NCBI RefSeq assembly: GCF_000472285.1
Contig: NZ_KI421422.1
Location: 143,958-184,903, forward strand
Reading direction: 5' to 3'
Length of the DNA stretch: 40,946 nt
From: Desulfuromonas sp. TF
GTDB taxonomy: Bacteria > Desulfobacterota > Desulfuromonadia > Desulfuromonadales > ATBO01
Part shown: positions 22,800-32,191 of the stretch, piece by piece
Layout: the number at the start of each line of letters is the position of its first letter
Position numbering within the stretch: the first letter of the stretch is position 1
Position numbers and translations under genes: made by a program
Notes under the pieces: generated by a model
Told to the model about the DNA's origin: nothing
The model's database searches: none
What the model saw: only the letters and a program-made list of their open reading frames with translations

Positions 22800-25235
22800 A
22801 TGGCTGAAGAACTCAACGACGAACTCAAGGAGCTCTCTCCCGAGGAGCAGGAAAAACTCAAGAAGCTGATGGAGAAGGACGCCAAATCCTTCCGCACTCC
22901 GACCGGTTTCTGGCACTGGGTCGTCGCCCTGCTGGGCGCCGGCATGGTCATCTTCTATTTCTATGCGGCCGGCCTGAAGGCTGTCGCCACCGAGTATCAT
23001 CGGGGGATCTACGTCTTTGCCACCTACGTCCTGGTCTTTCTCCTCTATCCGGCGGGAAAGACGCGGATCAGGCTGCTGCTTTCGCTGATCCTCGGAGCGA
23101 TGATTTCCTGCACGGCAGCCGTCCTGTTCTTCTTCGAGGACACCGCTTCCTTCCATGGCCAACTGACCGCTTTCGGCGAAGCCTGGAGCGAGAAGGGAAT
23201 GGCAGCCCTGGGGGCAGCCGGCGGTCTCTGGTGGGTGGCCTTCGGAACACTGGCAATAGCGGCGCTGCTGATGCCTGCCGATACCTGGTTGATGAAACGC
23301 CGGCCCCAGTGGCCGGTCCTCTCCGACGTCCTCTTCGCCCTGGCCTCGACTCTCGTCGTCTATTACTGGATCAGCCAGTTTGAGGCGCTCAACTACCGGG
23401 CCGGCGCCGAAAACGAGCTCGACGCCCTGGTCAGCATCGCCGGCGTCATCCTCTCCCTCGAGGTCTGCCGCAGGGTGCTCGGATGGGCGATGACCCTGAT
23501 CGGAGTCGGAATGCTCTGCTACGGCTATTTCGGCCCCCACTTCCCCGATATCATCGCCCATCGGGGCTTCGATATGGAGCGGCTGGCCACTTCCATCTAT
23601 CTCACCACCAATGGGGTGTTCGGAGTCATGGCCAGCGTTCTGGCCACCTACGTCATCCTCTTCATCTTCTTCGGCGCCTTCCTGCAGAAGTCGGGGGCCG
23701 GCAAGTTCTTCATCGACCTGCCTCTGGCGCTCGCCGGACGGACCACTGGCGGGCCGGCCAAGGTGGCGGTCATCGCCTCGGCCATTTTCGGCTCGGTTTC
23801 GGGCAGCGCCATCGCCAACACCGTCTCCACAGGCGCCTTCACCATCCCGCTGATGAAGCGGGCCGGCTTCAGGCCGCACGTGGCAGGCGCCATCGAGCCT
23901 GCGGCCTCTATCGGCGGCATGTTCCTGCCGCCGGTCATGGGGGCGGGGGGCTTTCTGATGGCGGAACTCACCGAGACCCCCTACGCTACCATCATGATGA
24001 TCTCGGTCTTTCCGGCCCTGCTCTACTTCTTCTCGGTCTTCTGCATGATCCATTTCGAAGCCAAGAAGATGGGGATCAAGGGTCTGACCGACGAGAACTT
24101 CCCCCGCTGGCAGCAGGTGCTCAAGCGCGACGGCTATTTCGCCCTGCCGCTGATCATCATCACCGTGCTGATGATCATGGGGCGTTCTCCCGGCTTCTCC
24201 GCCTTCTGGGCCACCCTCTCCTGCATCGGCATCAGCTGGTTCCGCCAGGAGACCCGCATGGGTCCTCGGGAGATCTGGGACGCCATCCAGGTCGGAGCCC
24301 GCAACACCCTGGTCATCGGCGCCACCGTCGGCGTCATCGGGATCATCGTCGGGATCATCTCCCTGACCGGCATCGGCCTGAAATTCTCCGACATCATCAT
24401 CTCGCTCGCCGCCGGCAACCTGCTGATGGCCCTGTTGCTGGTGGCCCTGGCCTCCCTGGTCCTCGGTATGGGGGTGCCGGTCACCGCCGCCTACCTGATC
24501 ACCGCCGTCCTTGCCGTGCCGCCCCTCGGCGACCTCGGCGTGCCGATTCTCGCCGCCCACATGATCGTCTACTGGCTGAGCCAGGACTCGAACATCACCC
24601 CTCCGGTCTGCGTCGCGGCCTACGCCGGAGCGGCCATCGCGGGATCCGACCCCTGGAAGACCGGCTGGACAAGCTTCAAGTACGCCAAGCTCCTGTACGT
24701 GATGCCGATCCTCTTCGCCTTCACCCCCTCCATCCTCTTCCAGGCGAAACCGATCATGGTCAACATGCCCGAGATCGAAAGCGAGATGCCTTTCGCCACG
24801 GTCCTCAAGGTCAACGTCAAGGAAGGAGATGTCTTCGCCGATGGCGACATCATCGCCACGGTCCTGATCGACGACAAGCCGTTAGAGGTCACGGCACAGA
24901 GAGACGGAACGGTCACGCAGGTCCTGATTCCCGCAGGCGGCATGGTCAACCCCGATGATGCCATTGTCCTCGGTGAGATCAAGGCGACCAAAACAAAGGT
25001 CGTCTCCTCCTTCGTTTCGGCCATCCTGGGCACCATCGCCTTCTCCTCGCTGACTATGCTCTACTGGATCCGGCGAACCACCATTCCCGAATGGCTGCTG
25101 CTTGCGGCCGCGACCGTCCTGCTTTACTGGCCGACCGTTGTTACCGATGTGGCCGGACTGGTGGTGGTGGCCCTGGTGTGGTTCATGCAAAAAACCAAGA
25201 ACAAGCGCGATGCCATGGTGGCAGTAACAGCCTGA
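22800..25235 (+). CDS. Fused TRAP transporter permease (4TM + 12TM) with an inserted lipoyl/biotinyl-like domain
   Basis: 811 residues. The ATG at 22800 has AGGAAGG at good distance. A charged cytoplasmic N-terminus (ELSPEEQEKLKKLMEKDA) precedes many membrane helices. The DctM-like core includes GAFLQKSGAGKFFIDLPLAL, FGSVSGSAIANTVSTG and LGMGVPVTAAYL. Residues about 653-728 are soluble and resemble a lipoyl/biotinyl domain: FATVLKVNVKEGDVFADGD, IIATVLIDDKPLEV, then QRDGTVTQVLIPAGGMV. Lys693 lies where the modified lysine sits in such domains. Two or three further helices end the protein. It would carry the TAXI ligand inward using an ion gradient. The insert is not part of TRAP permeases as I know them. 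The stress-protein gene follows after 16 bases. Confidence 0.9.
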   Translation: MAEELNDELKELSPEEQEKLKKLMEKDAKSFRTPTGFWHWVVALLGAGMVIFYFYAAGLKAVATEYHRGIYVFATYVLVFLLYPAGKTRIRLLLSLILGAMISCTAAVLFFFEDTASFHGQLTAFGEAWSEKGMAALGAAGGLWWVAFGTLAIAALLMPADTWLMKRRPQWPVLSDVLFALASTLVVYYWISQFEALNYRAGAENELDALVSIAGVILSLEVCRRVLGWAMTLIGVGMLCYGYFGPHFPDIIAHRGFDMERLATSIYLTTNGVFGVMASVLATYVILFIFFGAFLQKSGAGKFFIDLPLALAGRTTGGPAKVAVIASAIFGSVSGSAIANTVSTGAFTIPLMKRAGFRPHVAGAIEPAASIGGMFLPPVMGAGGFLMAELTETPYATIMMISVFPALLYFFSVFCMIHFEAKKMGIKGLTDENFPRWQQVLKRDGYFALPLIIITVLMIMGRSPGFSAFWATLSCIGISWFRQETRMGPREIWDAIQVGARNTLVIGATVGVIGIIVGIISLTGIGLKFSDIIISLAAGNLLMALLLVALASLVLGMGVPVTAAYLITAVLAVPPLGDLGVPILAAHMIVYWLSQDSNITPPVCVAAYAGAAIAGSDPWKTGWTSFKYAKLLYVMPILFAFTPSILFQAKPIMVNMPEIESEMPFATVLKVNVKEGDVFADGDIIATVLIDDKPLEVTAQRDGTVTQVLIPAGGMVNPDDAIVLGEIKATKTKVVSSFVSAILGTIAFSSLTMLYWIRRTTIPEWLLLAAATVLLYWPTVVTDVAGLVVVALVWFMQKTKNKRDAMVAVTA

Positions 25236-25251
25236 GAAGAGGAAGACAACC

Positions 25252-25704
25252 GTGCCAGTCAAAACGATTCGCAAAATTCTTTATGCCACGGACTACTCGG
25301 AGAGCTCCGTACCGGCCTGCGACTACGCTCTGACTCTGGCCGGCCTGGCCGGGGCCGAGGTGCACGTGCTGCATGTCATCGGCGAGTTCGCCGACCAGCG
25401 CAAGAGCCAGATCCAGCCCGAGGCGATGGCGCTTCTCGAACGGGAAGTCGAGTTGCAGGCGGTCAAGGAGATGAAAGACTTCTGTCGGGACAAGTTCGAC
25501 GAGAAGGTGCGTTTCCAGACCGAAGTGGTTATGGGAATCCCTTTCCAGGAGATTCTGAAGCGGGCCGAAAGCCTCCCGGCCGATCTGATCGTCATCGGCA
25601 CCCATGGCCGCACCGGCCTCGAACATGTCCTCGTCGGCAGCACTGCCGAGCGTCTGGTGCGCAGATCGACTATACCCGTCCTGACGGTGCGCTCGGAGGT
25701 CTAG
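25252..25704 (+). CDS. Universal stress protein (UspA family)
   Basis: 150 residues from a GTG start with GAGG about nine bases upstream, 16 bases after the TRAP permease stop. Begins with IRKILYATDYSESSVPACDYA and ends with the ATP-binding signature GTHGRTGLEHVLVGST from residue 116 (GxxGx9GS/T), so it is of the nucleotide-binding kind. In Halomonas the UspA-like TeaD is encoded with the TeaABC TRAP transporter and regulates it; the same arrangement here suggests an analogous role (inference). Its stop codon overlaps the convergent cyclase gene by four bases (CTAG). Confidence 0.93.
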   Translation: MPVKTIRKILYATDYSESSVPACDYALTLAGLAGAEVHVLHVIGEFADQRKSQIQPEAMALLEREVELQAVKEMKDFCRDKFDEKVRFQTEVVMGIPFQEILKRAESLPADLIVIGTHGRTGLEHVLVGSTAERLVRRSTIPVLTVRSEV

Positions 25705-26390
25705 CCTCGACGGTTTTCATCTTCGTCCGAGCACGAGGGCCTGCCAGGGTTCCCCGTGCGCTGCAAGAAAACCCGCGCCGGGGCGGCCTCGGCACCGGCG
25801 ATTTTAAGCGGCAGGCAGAAAAGCCGATAGCGGCCGGGAACAACCCTTGAGAGATCCAGTCCTTCGATGATCCACACTCCGGCGCCGAGCAGTACCCGGT
25901 GCACCTCGCCGGCCTCTTTTCCGTACCCGGATACGGAAAGATAATCTATTCCGACCGACCGCACGCCCGTTCCCGCCAGATATTCGGCCGCCTCCAGGCT
26001 CAGATGAACAAAATCCCTGATGAATCCTTTCTCCGCCCAGAGACGCGAATTGCGGGTCTTGAAAAGGACCCTCTCCCCCGCGGCAAGTCGCTCCTTCCGG
26101 AGGTGGGCGACTTCGATCCGCTCATCGGCGTCGATGGCGATCACCCGCACCGGTCCGGTCATCGCCTCGATCGGCATGGCGTCTATTCTCGCGCCGCCCG
26201 GGAGGAAGTGAAGAGGGGCATCGACGTGGGTGCCGGCATGCAGTCCGGTTTCGAGTCTCGAGAGGGTGACATCGTCCCCCGCCGCCATATCGAGCACCCG
26301 GTCGATTATCACCGGCGGATCTCCGGGCCAGGTCGCCATCTCTTCCGTGATCGGGACCGAAATGTCGATCCATTCAGCATCGTCGCTCAT
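25701..26390 (-). CDS. Cyclase family protein (kynurenine formamidase-like metal hydrolase)
   Basis: 229 residues. The start at ATG 26390 (MSDDAEWIDISVPITEEM) has AGG five bases upstream and matches the family N-terminus (DLTHPIxxxMPxWPGDP; here ITEEMATWPGDPP). The metal-binding motif is HAGTHVDAPLHF, with later family segments SVGIDYLSVSG and IIEGLDLS. Enzymes of this fold hydrolyse N-formylkynurenine, isatin or cyclic amides using two metal ions; the substrate is not evident. The roughly 25-residue C-terminal tail (FLQRTGNPGRPSCSDEDENR) is extra and charged. No tryptophan-degradation genes are adjacent. It converges on the stress-protein gene with a shared CTAG. Confidence 0.88.
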   Translation of the reverse strand: MSDDAEWIDISVPITEEMATWPGDPPVIIDRVLDMAAGDDVTLSRLETGLHAGTHVDAPLHFLPGGARIDAMPIEAMTGPVRVIAIDADERIEVAHLRKERLAAGERVLFKTRNSRLWAEKGFIRDFVHLSLEAAEYLAGTGVRSVGIDYLSVSGYGKEAGEVHRVLLGAGVWIIEGLDLSRVVPGRYRLFCLPLKIAGAEAAPARVFLQRTGNPGRPSCSDEDENRRG

Positions 26391-26632
26391 AAGTGCCTCG
26401 GGGGGGAAAGGTCCGGCTGCATGTCTGAAATATCCGCCGGTGTCGAGGTGAAAATGTAGCACATCATCCCTGCCGTTGTCAGTTAGCTATTCTCCGGATA
26501 TACGAGGGCATCAAGGATGGGAGATCCGGATATTCCGGAATCTGTCCCGAATTTCCTCCGCCGCGTTGATAGACGTTGTCATTTCCTGACCTGAGAGGTT
26601 ATAATCTGCTTCTCACATTTTCCGGAGGAAAC

Positions 26633-27631
26633 GTGACGCGCCCGATTATTCTGACCATGGGAGATCCTACCGGCATCGGTCCCGAAATCATCGTCAAGGC
26701 CCTGCTGCATGGAGACCTGGACAATCTGTCCCGTCCCCTGCTGGTGGCCGGCGATGCGGGTGTGCTGCAGCGGGCTGCCGCGGTTTTTCCGGCCGGAGCC
26801 GAGCTCCTGCCCGGCGAAGGCGGAGCCAGCCATCGGCTAAAGATCGGAGATCGCACTCTGGCCGTGAGGTCCCTCTCCAGCATCGCCGCAGAGCGTCTCG
26901 TCTACGGCAATCCCGATGCCTCCTGCGGTCGCGCCATGCTCGACTATATCGAGTGGGCCTGCGACCGGTGTCTGGCCGGCGATGCTTCGGCCATGGTTAC
27001 GGGGCCGATCAGCAAGAAGGCAATCCGGGCGGCAGGCTGCGATTTTCCGGGGCATACCGAGCTGCTGGCCCAGCGCTGCGGAGTGGAAAAGGTGGTGATG
27101 ATGCTTGCCGGGGAGCGGTTGAAGGTTTGCCTCGTCACCACCCATCTGCCCCTGGCCGAGGTGCCTAAGGTGCTCACAACGGCTGGAATTCTGGAGACGA
27201 TACGCATCACCGATGCCGCCTTTCGTCGGCACTTCCGATTGGTTCAGCCGCGTATTGCCGTTCTGTCTCTCAATCCCCATGCCGGAGAAGGGGGAATGTT
27301 CGGCGACGAGGAGGAGCGGATTATCCGCCCGGCGATTGCTGCCGCGCAGGCCGAGGGGATCGCCGCCACCGGGCCGCACAGTGCCGACACGCTTTTTCAC
27401 TTTGCCGTGCGGGGCTCCTGCGACGCGGTGGTCTGCATGTATCACGATCAGGGGCTGATTCCGCTGAAGCTGCTCTCCTTTGAGGATGGGGTAAATATTA
27501 CCCTGGGGCTCCCCATCGTCCGCACATCAGTCGACCACGGCACCGCCTACGATATCGCCGGCACCGGCCAAGCCAGCTGCACCAGCCTGGTTGCGGCGGT
27601 CAGGATGGCCGAGGAAATGGCAGAAACCTGA
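26633..27631 (+). CDS. pdxA: 4-hydroxythreonine-4-phosphate dehydrogenase
   Basis: 332 residues, against 329 in E. coli. The GTG at 26633 has GGAGG five bases upstream and starts [19 protein letters not shown], the conserved PdxA N-terminus. Metal-binding histidines are in [14 protein letters not shown], near [14 protein letters not shown], and in [14 protein letters not shown]. The [10 protein letters not shown] motif is also present. The enzyme oxidises 4-phosphohydroxy-L-threonine with NAD in pyridoxal phosphate synthesis (DXP-dependent route) in the cytoplasm. uvrA follows on the same strand after a 74-base gap holding a heptamer repeat. Confidence 0.97.
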   Translation: MTRPIILTMGDPTGIGPEIIVKALLHGDLDNLSRPLLVAGDAGVLQRAAAVFPAGAELLPGEGGASHRLKIGDRTLAVRSLSSIAAERLVYGNPDASCGRAMLDYIEWACDRCLAGDASAMVTGPISKKAIRAAGCDFPGHTELLAQRCGVEKVVMMLAGERLKVCLVTTHLPLAEVPKVLTTAGILETIRITDAAFRRHFRLVQPRIAVLSLNPHAGEGGMFGDEEERIIRPAIAAAQAEGIAATGPHSADTLFHFAVRGSCDAVVCMYHDQGLIPLKLLSFEDGVNITLGLPIVRTSVDHGTAYDIAGTGQASCTSLVAAVRMAEEMAET

Positions 27632-27655
27632 CATCCGGTCGTTTGCCTTTGCTCC

Positions 27656-27697
27656 AGTCACGAGTCACTAATCACGAATCACGAATCACCCGTCACG
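27656..27697. repeat. Six tandem 7-bp repeats (NNTCACN)
   Basis: The units are AGTCACG, AGTCACT, AATCACG, AATCACG, AATCACC, CGTCACG, perfectly phased between pdxA and uvrA. They are related to the heptads at 15331-15423 and 19101-19133. Confidence 0.9.
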
Positions 27698-27705
27698 GTT
27701 TTTCA

Positions 27706-30576
27706 ATGTCCGACAAGATCATCATAAAAGGCGCCCGCGAACACAACCTCAAGAACCTCGATCTGGAGATCCCCCGCGAAAAGCTGGTGGTCATCACCGG
27801 CGTTTCCGGTTCGGGAAAGAGCACCCTTGCGTTCGACACCATCTATGCAGAGGGGCAGAGGCGTTATGTGGAGAGCCTTTCGGCCTATGCCCGCCAGTTC
27901 CTCGAGCAGATGGAAAAACCGGACGTGGAGAGCATCGAAGGGCTCTCGCCGGCCATCTCCATCGAACAGAAGACCACCTCCAAGAACCCCCGCTCGACGG
28001 TGGGGACGGTCACCGAGATCTACGACTACCTGCGTCTGCTCTTCGCCCGGGTCGGCCGTGTGCACTGCCATCAGTGCGGCAGGGAAATCGCCTCCCAGAC
28101 GGTGGAACAGATGGTCGACCGGATCATGGGGATGGCTGAGAAGACGCGCCTGCTGCTGCTCGCCCCTATCGTCCGAGGGCGCAAAGGAGAATACCGCAAG
28201 GAACTGAAACAGCTCCAGGCCGACGGTTTCGTCCGGGTGCGCATCGACGGCGAGATGATTGAGCTGGCCGAAGAGATCGCCCTGGACAAGAAGAGGAAAC
28301 ACACCATCGAGGTGGTGGTGGACCGGCTCGTGGTCAAGGAGGGGATTCAGGGGAGATTGGCCGATTCCCTGGAGACCGCCCTTCGTCTGGCCGACGGCAC
28401 AGTCCGGGTGGAAACAGTCGATTCTCCTGCCGGCGGTGCCGCAGCGCAGGCAGGGGCACCGCGCGCCTCGCGCCTGCCGGAACAATCCATCCTCTTCTCG
28501 GAAAAACACGCCTGCATCGAGTGCGGCATCTCCTATCCCGAGATCGCTCCTCGCCTATTCTCCTTCAACAATCCTCACGGGGCCTGCCCCGACTGCTCAG
28601 GGCTCGGCACCCGTATGTACTTTGACCCCGAGCAGGTGGTCCCCAACCCCGCCCTCTCCCCGCGCGAGGGAGCCGTTGCCCCTTGGGAGACCCGCACCGG
28701 GTTCTACTATCAGCAGCTGCTGGAGGCCCTCTCCGACCATTATGGCTTCGATATCAACACCCCCTTCCACGCCCTTTCCGAAAAGGTGCGCCGGATCCTT
28801 CTCCACGGCTCCGGGAAAGAAGAGGTGAAGTTCTGGTTCGACCAGGGGGGGAGGAGACACTTCTACAGCAAGCCTTTCGAGGGGGTGATTCCCAGTCTGG
28901 AGCGGCGCTATCGGGAGACCGATTCGGACGGGGTGCGGGAGAACCTGGAGCGTTACATGAACGTGATGCCCTGCCCCACCTGCGAGGGCGCGCGTCTGCG
29001 CCCGGAGGCGCTCTTTGTGCGGGTCGGAGAAAAAAACATCCGCGAGGTATGCGCCCTGTCCATCGTCGAGGCGGAGACCTTTTTCGCCGAGCTGCAGCTT
29101 TCGGGGAAGGAGGCGGAAATAGGGCGGCGCATCCTAAAGGAGATCCGCGAGCGACTCTCTTTCCTCTCCCATGTCGGCCTCGACTATCTGGCCCTCGATC
29201 GCTCCTCCGGCACGCTGTCCGGGGGGGAAGGGCAGCGGATCCGTCTGGCCACCCAGGTAGGTTCCTCCCTTGTAGGGGTTCTGTATATTCTTGACGAGCC
29301 TTCCATAGGGCTGCACCAGAGGGACAACCGGCGGCTTCTGGAAACCCTCAAGCGGCTGCGGAATCTTGGCAATACGGTGCTGGTGGTGGAGCATGACGAG
29401 GAAACCATTCTGGAGGCCGACCATGTCATCGACATGGGGCCGGGGGCAGGGATGCTCGGCGGCGAGATCGTCGCCCAGGGGACGCCCCGGCAGATCATGG
29501 AGCACCCGGAATCCCTCACCGGCCAGTACCTCTCCGGGTCGCTGACTATTCCCCTGCCGGCAGAGAGGCGCCGCGGCGAACGCTTTCTCGAGGTGCGCGG
29601 GGCGAAGGAGAACAATCTCAAAGGGATCGATGTGCAGATCCCTCTGGGAGTGATGACCTGCGTCACCGGCGTTTCCGGATCAGGGAAATCGACCCTGGTC
29701 ATCGACACCCTGTTCAAGGCCCTTGCCCAGCGCCTCTATCGTGCCAAAGAGAAGGCCGGCCAAGTCGACGACATCCTGGGGCTGGAGCACCTGGACAAGG
29801 TCATCGATATCGACCAGTCTCCCATCGGCCGCACCCCCCGTTCCAATCCCGCCACCTACACGGCGGTTTTTACCGACATCCGCGACCTTTTTGCCCATCT
29901 CCCCGAGGCCAAGGTGCGCGGCTACAAGCCGGGGCGCTTCTCTTTCAACGTCAAGGGGGGGCGTTGCGAAGCCTGCCAGGGAGACGGAATCCTCCGCATC
30001 GAGATGCACTTCCTCCCGGATGTCTTCGTCACCTGCGAGGTATGCCGGGGCGCCCGCTACAATCGGGAAACCCTTGAAGTGAAATACAAGGGGAAAAGCA
30101 TCGCCGAGGTGCTGGACATGACCGTCAACCAGGCCGCCCGCTTTCTGGAGAATATCCCGCGCATTCATGCCAAGCTGGAGACCCTGCGGGAAGTCGGACT
30201 CGGATACATCAAGCTGGGGCAGAGCGCCACCACCCTCTCCGGAGGCGAGGCGCAGAGGGTCAAGCTGGCCAAAGAACTGGCCAAGCGAGCCACCGGCAAG
30301 ACCATCTATATCCTGGATGAGCCGACCACGGGGCTCCACTTCGCCGATATCCGCAAGCTGCTCGACGTGCTGCACCGTCTGGTGGATACCGGCAACACGG
30401 TGGTGATCATAGAGCACAACCTCGACGTCATCAAAACGGCCGACCATGTCATCGATCTCGGCCCGGAGGGGGGAAGCCGCGGCGGCGAGGTGGTGGTCAG
30501 CGGCACGCCCGAGGAAGTATCACGCTCCTCCCTCTCTCATACCGGCCGTTATCTCCGCCCTTACCTCGATCTATGA
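27706..30576 (+). CDS. uvrA: Excinuclease ABC subunit A
   Basis: 956 residues, of normal length. The ATG at 27706 ([23 protein letters not shown]) is chosen by homology; no clear ribosome binding site precedes it because the heptamer repeat ends only 8 bases upstream. Two ABC modules are visible. The first has Walker [10 protein letters not shown] and signature [12 protein letters not shown]; the second has [10 protein letters not shown] and [12 protein letters not shown]. Zinc-binding Cys pairs lie in CIECGISY and CPDCSGLG, and in CEACQGDG and [10 protein letters not shown]. UvrA dimers find bulky DNA damage and load UvrB in nucleotide excision repair. It probably shares a transcript with pdxA, though the pathways are unrelated. 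Confidence 0.98.
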   Translation: MSDKIIIKGAREHNLKNLDLEIPREKLVVITGVSGSGKSTLAFDTIYAEGQRRYVESLSAYARQFLEQMEKPDVESIEGLSPAISIEQKTTSKNPRSTVGTVTEIYDYLRLLFARVGRVHCHQCGREIASQTVEQMVDRIMGMAEKTRLLLLAPIVRGRKGEYRKELKQLQADGFVRVRIDGEMIELAEEIALDKKRKHTIEVVVDRLVVKEGIQGRLADSLETALRLADGTVRVETVDSPAGGAAAQAGAPRASRLPEQSILFSEKHACIECGISYPEIAPRLFSFNNPHGACPDCSGLGTRMYFDPEQVVPNPALSPREGAVAPWETRTGFYYQQLLEALSDHYGFDINTPFHALSEKVRRILLHGSGKEEVKFWFDQGGRRHFYSKPFEGVIPSLERRYRETDSDGVRENLERYMNVMPCPTCEGARLRPEALFVRVGEKNIREVCALSIVEAETFFAELQLSGKEAEIGRRILKEIRERLSFLSHVGLDYLALDRSSGTLSGGEGQRIRLATQVGSSLVGVLYILDEPSIGLHQRDNRRLLETLKRLRNLGNTVLVVEHDEETILEADHVIDMGPGAGMLGGEIVAQGTPRQIMEHPESLTGQYLSGSLTIPLPAERRRGERFLEVRGAKENNLKGIDVQIPLGVMTCVTGVSGSGKSTLVIDTLFKALAQRLYRAKEKAGQVDDILGLEHLDKVIDIDQSPIGRTPRSNPATYTAVFTDIRDLFAHLPEAKVRGYKPGRFSFNVKGGRCEACQGDGILRIEMHFLPDVFVTCEVCRGARYNRETLEVKYKGKSIAEVLDMTVNQAARFLENIPRIHAKLETLREVGLGYIKLGQSATTLSGGEAQRVKLAKELAKRATGKTIYILDEPTTGLHFADIRKLLDVLHRLVDTGNTVVIIEHNLDVIKTADHVIDLGPEGGSRGGEVVVSGTPEEVSRSSLSHTGRYLRPYLDL

Positions 30577-30824
30577 ATCCCATCCATTTTTTCAGCAATC
30601 GGAAGACGCGTTTGCACGGAATGGTGATTTTTTCACGGAACGGTCTCGCGAAACGACCGGATGCGATACGAGACCTCTGAGGTTCCATCCTTTTGAAAAA
30701 TCGCGACCAGTCAACAGCTTAGAATATTTGACCAAGTGATTCCGACCGTTTGACGCCGGTGTGGTCGTTTTTGCGACGGAGATGAGGTCGGCCGGACGGA
30801 TAGACTGCATTGGTCAGGTCGAGC
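30577..30824. other. Gap upstream of the PEGA gene with an inverted repeat
   Basis: No credible gene is seen. GGTCTCG (30642-30648) and CGAGACC (30669-30675) form a spaced 7-bp inverted repeat about 175-210 bases before the predicted sigma-54 transcription start, which would suit an activator site. Confidence 0.4.
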
Positions 30825-30839
30825 TGGCATGTGACTTGC
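30825..30839 (+). promoter_or_regulatory. Sigma-54 (-24/-12) promoter of the PEGA lipoprotein gene
   Basis: TGGCATGTGACTTGC followed by T differs from the consensus TGGCACGNNNNTTGCT at a single fixed position (T for C). GG and GC are exactly 10 bases apart. The predicted start near 30851 lies about 50 bases before the ATG at 30900. Confidence 0.75.
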
Positions 30840-30899
30840 TTGACTTGTCTCATCGTAAGCGCAAAAGACGGAATTTCTGCGACTCCGAAGGGATCGGTC

Positions 30900-31304
30900 A
30901 TGCTCAAATTGGTTGCCGCTGCACTGCTGACTTTTTTCACCAGCGCGTGCGCCCATCAGGCGGTGATTCTCTCAGACCCTCCCGGAGCTCGGGTGATGAT
31001 CGACGGCAAACTTGTGGGGGTGACCCCCTGTAACTTTGATTACAATAACAGTGCCGGTGAAGATTACGAGGTAACCGTCAGCAAGGAAGGATACGGAACC
31101 GTTCATCATGATATCGCGGCCGTTGAGGTGGACCGGGCAACCCGAAACAAGCTACTTACGGCCGGCCTCATAATCCCGGGAGGAAGCGCCCTCATGCTGG
31201 GAGCTCTTTTCACAAAAAAACTCAGGGATAATTACGAGTTCGTCCTGAAAAAATCATCGACTGTAACCGCCAGAGCGGAATCAGCTGGCGAAAAAACTTT
31301 CTGA
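30900..31304 (+). CDS. PEGA domain lipoprotein
   Basis: 134 residues. The ATG at 30900 has AAGGGA upstream; the frame is open 30 codons further but only this start gives a signal peptide. The lipoprotein signal MLKLVAAALLTFFTSAC ends in a lipobox-like TSAC, with lipidation expected at Cys17. The PEGA domain is VILSDPPGARVMIDGKLVG, then TPCNFDY and YEVTVSKEGY. A hydrophobic stretch near residues 95-113 (AGLIIPGGSALMLGALF) may be a second membrane contact. PEGA domains occur in envelope proteins of unclear function. The gene has its own sigma-54 promoter and terminator, so it is a single-gene unit. Confidence 0.85.
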   Translation: MLKLVAAALLTFFTSACAHQAVILSDPPGARVMIDGKLVGVTPCNFDYNNSAGEDYEVTVSKEGYGTVHHDIAAVEVDRATRNKLLTAGLIIPGGSALMLGALFTKKLRDNYEFVLKKSSTVTARAESAGEKTF

Positions 31305-31339
31305 GTTCTATTTAAGAGTTGTTATGCAGATAGAATACA

Positions 31340-31366
31340 AGCAGGCCGATGGGTCTGCTTTTTTTT
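31340..31366 (+). terminator. Rho-independent terminator after the PEGA gene
   Basis: An 8-bp stem (AGCAGGCC / GGTCTGCT, one G-U pair) with loop GATG is followed by eight Ts. Confidence 0.85.
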
Positions 31367-31452
31367 GTTTCAATTGTAGAAGGGCTGATTCTTTCCGCCG
31401 GTTCGCTGGGAAAGGTGTTGATGATCGATGGGGGAAGCCGGTTCTTTGGGGG

Positions 31453-31480
31453 TTGACACCAGAGGCGGACGCGGTACACT
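31453..31480 (+). promoter_or_regulatory. Sigma-70 promoter of the rubrerythrin gene
   Basis: TTGACA (31453-31458), a 16-base spacer and TACACT (31475-31480). Transcription would start near 31487, about 65 bases before the ATG at 31553. I see no clear operator. Confidence 0.65.
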
Positions 31481-31552
31481 AAGGTGCGTTCATTGTCGGC
31501 GGTTCCGGTTATCTATTTTGGCTTCTATTTTATAGTTTCAGGAGGAAAGTCC

Positions 31553-32062
31553 ATGTCAGATCTCAAGGGAAGCAAGACGGAAAATAATCTGAAAGAAGCG
31601 TTTGCCGGGGAGTCCCAGGCGAATCGAAAATATCTGGCCTTCGCCCAGATGGCCGACAAGGAAGGATTCACCCAGGTGGCTAAACTGTTCCGGGCGGCCG
31701 CGGAGGCAGAGACCATTCATGCCCACGCCCACCTGCGGGTGCTGGGCGGGATTTCTTCCACCGAGGAGAACCTCAAGGAAGCGATAAGCGGCGAGACTCA
31801 CGAATTTACTGCTATGTATCCGGAGATGATCAAGACGGCTGAAAACGAGGGCTTCAATGCCGCCTTGAAGACCTTCACCCTGGCCAATGCGGTGGAAAAA
31901 GTTCATGCCGATCTTTACCGTAAGGCCCTGGAGAATCTTGGCAAGTCCGATACTGTGGATTATTATGTCTGCCAGGCGTGCGGCCATACGCTCGAAGGAG
32001 AGCCGGACGGACCCTGCGAGGTTTGCGGAGCGGCAAAAAGCGCCTTCAAAAAGATGGACTGA
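31553..32062 (+). CDS. Rubrerythrin
   Basis: 169 residues with AGGAGG before the ATG at 31553. The diiron ferritin-like domain is residues 1-130: LKEAFAGESQANRKYLAFAQ, AEAETIHAHAHL, AISGETHEFTAMYPEM and ANAVEKVHADLY supply the expected Glu and His ligands. The C-terminal rubredoxin-like domain has two CxxC pairs, CQACGH and CEVCG. Rubrerythrin reduces hydrogen peroxide in the cytoplasm of anaerobes, taking electrons from rubredoxin or NADH-linked reductases. It is transcribed alone between a good promoter and a strong terminator. Confidence 0.96.
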   Translation: MSDLKGSKTENNLKEAFAGESQANRKYLAFAQMADKEGFTQVAKLFRAAAEAETIHAHAHLRVLGGISSTEENLKEAISGETHEFTAMYPEMIKTAENEGFNAALKTFTLANAVEKVHADLYRKALENLGKSDTVDYYVCQACGHTLEGEPDGPCEVCGAAKSAFKKMD

Positions 32063-32083
32063 AATACTCTCCCACGGACGCTC

Positions 32084-32111
32084 AAAGCCGGGCCCCTGGG
32101 CCCGGCTTTTT
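32084..32111 (+). terminator. Rho-independent terminator after rubrerythrin
   Basis: A 12-bp perfect stem (AAAGCCGGGCCC / GGGCCCGGCTTT) with a 2-base nominal loop, followed by Ts. Confidence 0.88.
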
Positions 32112-32191
32112 CTATTGGTGCGGATCTGTACCTCTGGCAAGGCGCGGGCTCGATGGCAGTATGAACCAATGATTCATCATGAGGTGTGACT

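Noticed and set aside
22776-24560. 594-codon open frame opposite the TRAP permease
   Set aside because: Composition dominated by Asp, Gly and His from the complement of membrane-protein codons; a shadow.
27656-27697. CRISPR array
   Set aside because: The 7-bp units are contiguous with no spacers; no cas genes are present in the window.
32134-32148. TGGCAAGGCGCGGGC as a sigma-54 promoter for the zinc-ribbon gene
   Set aside because: The GG-N10-GC spacing fits, but the TT of the -12 element is missing.
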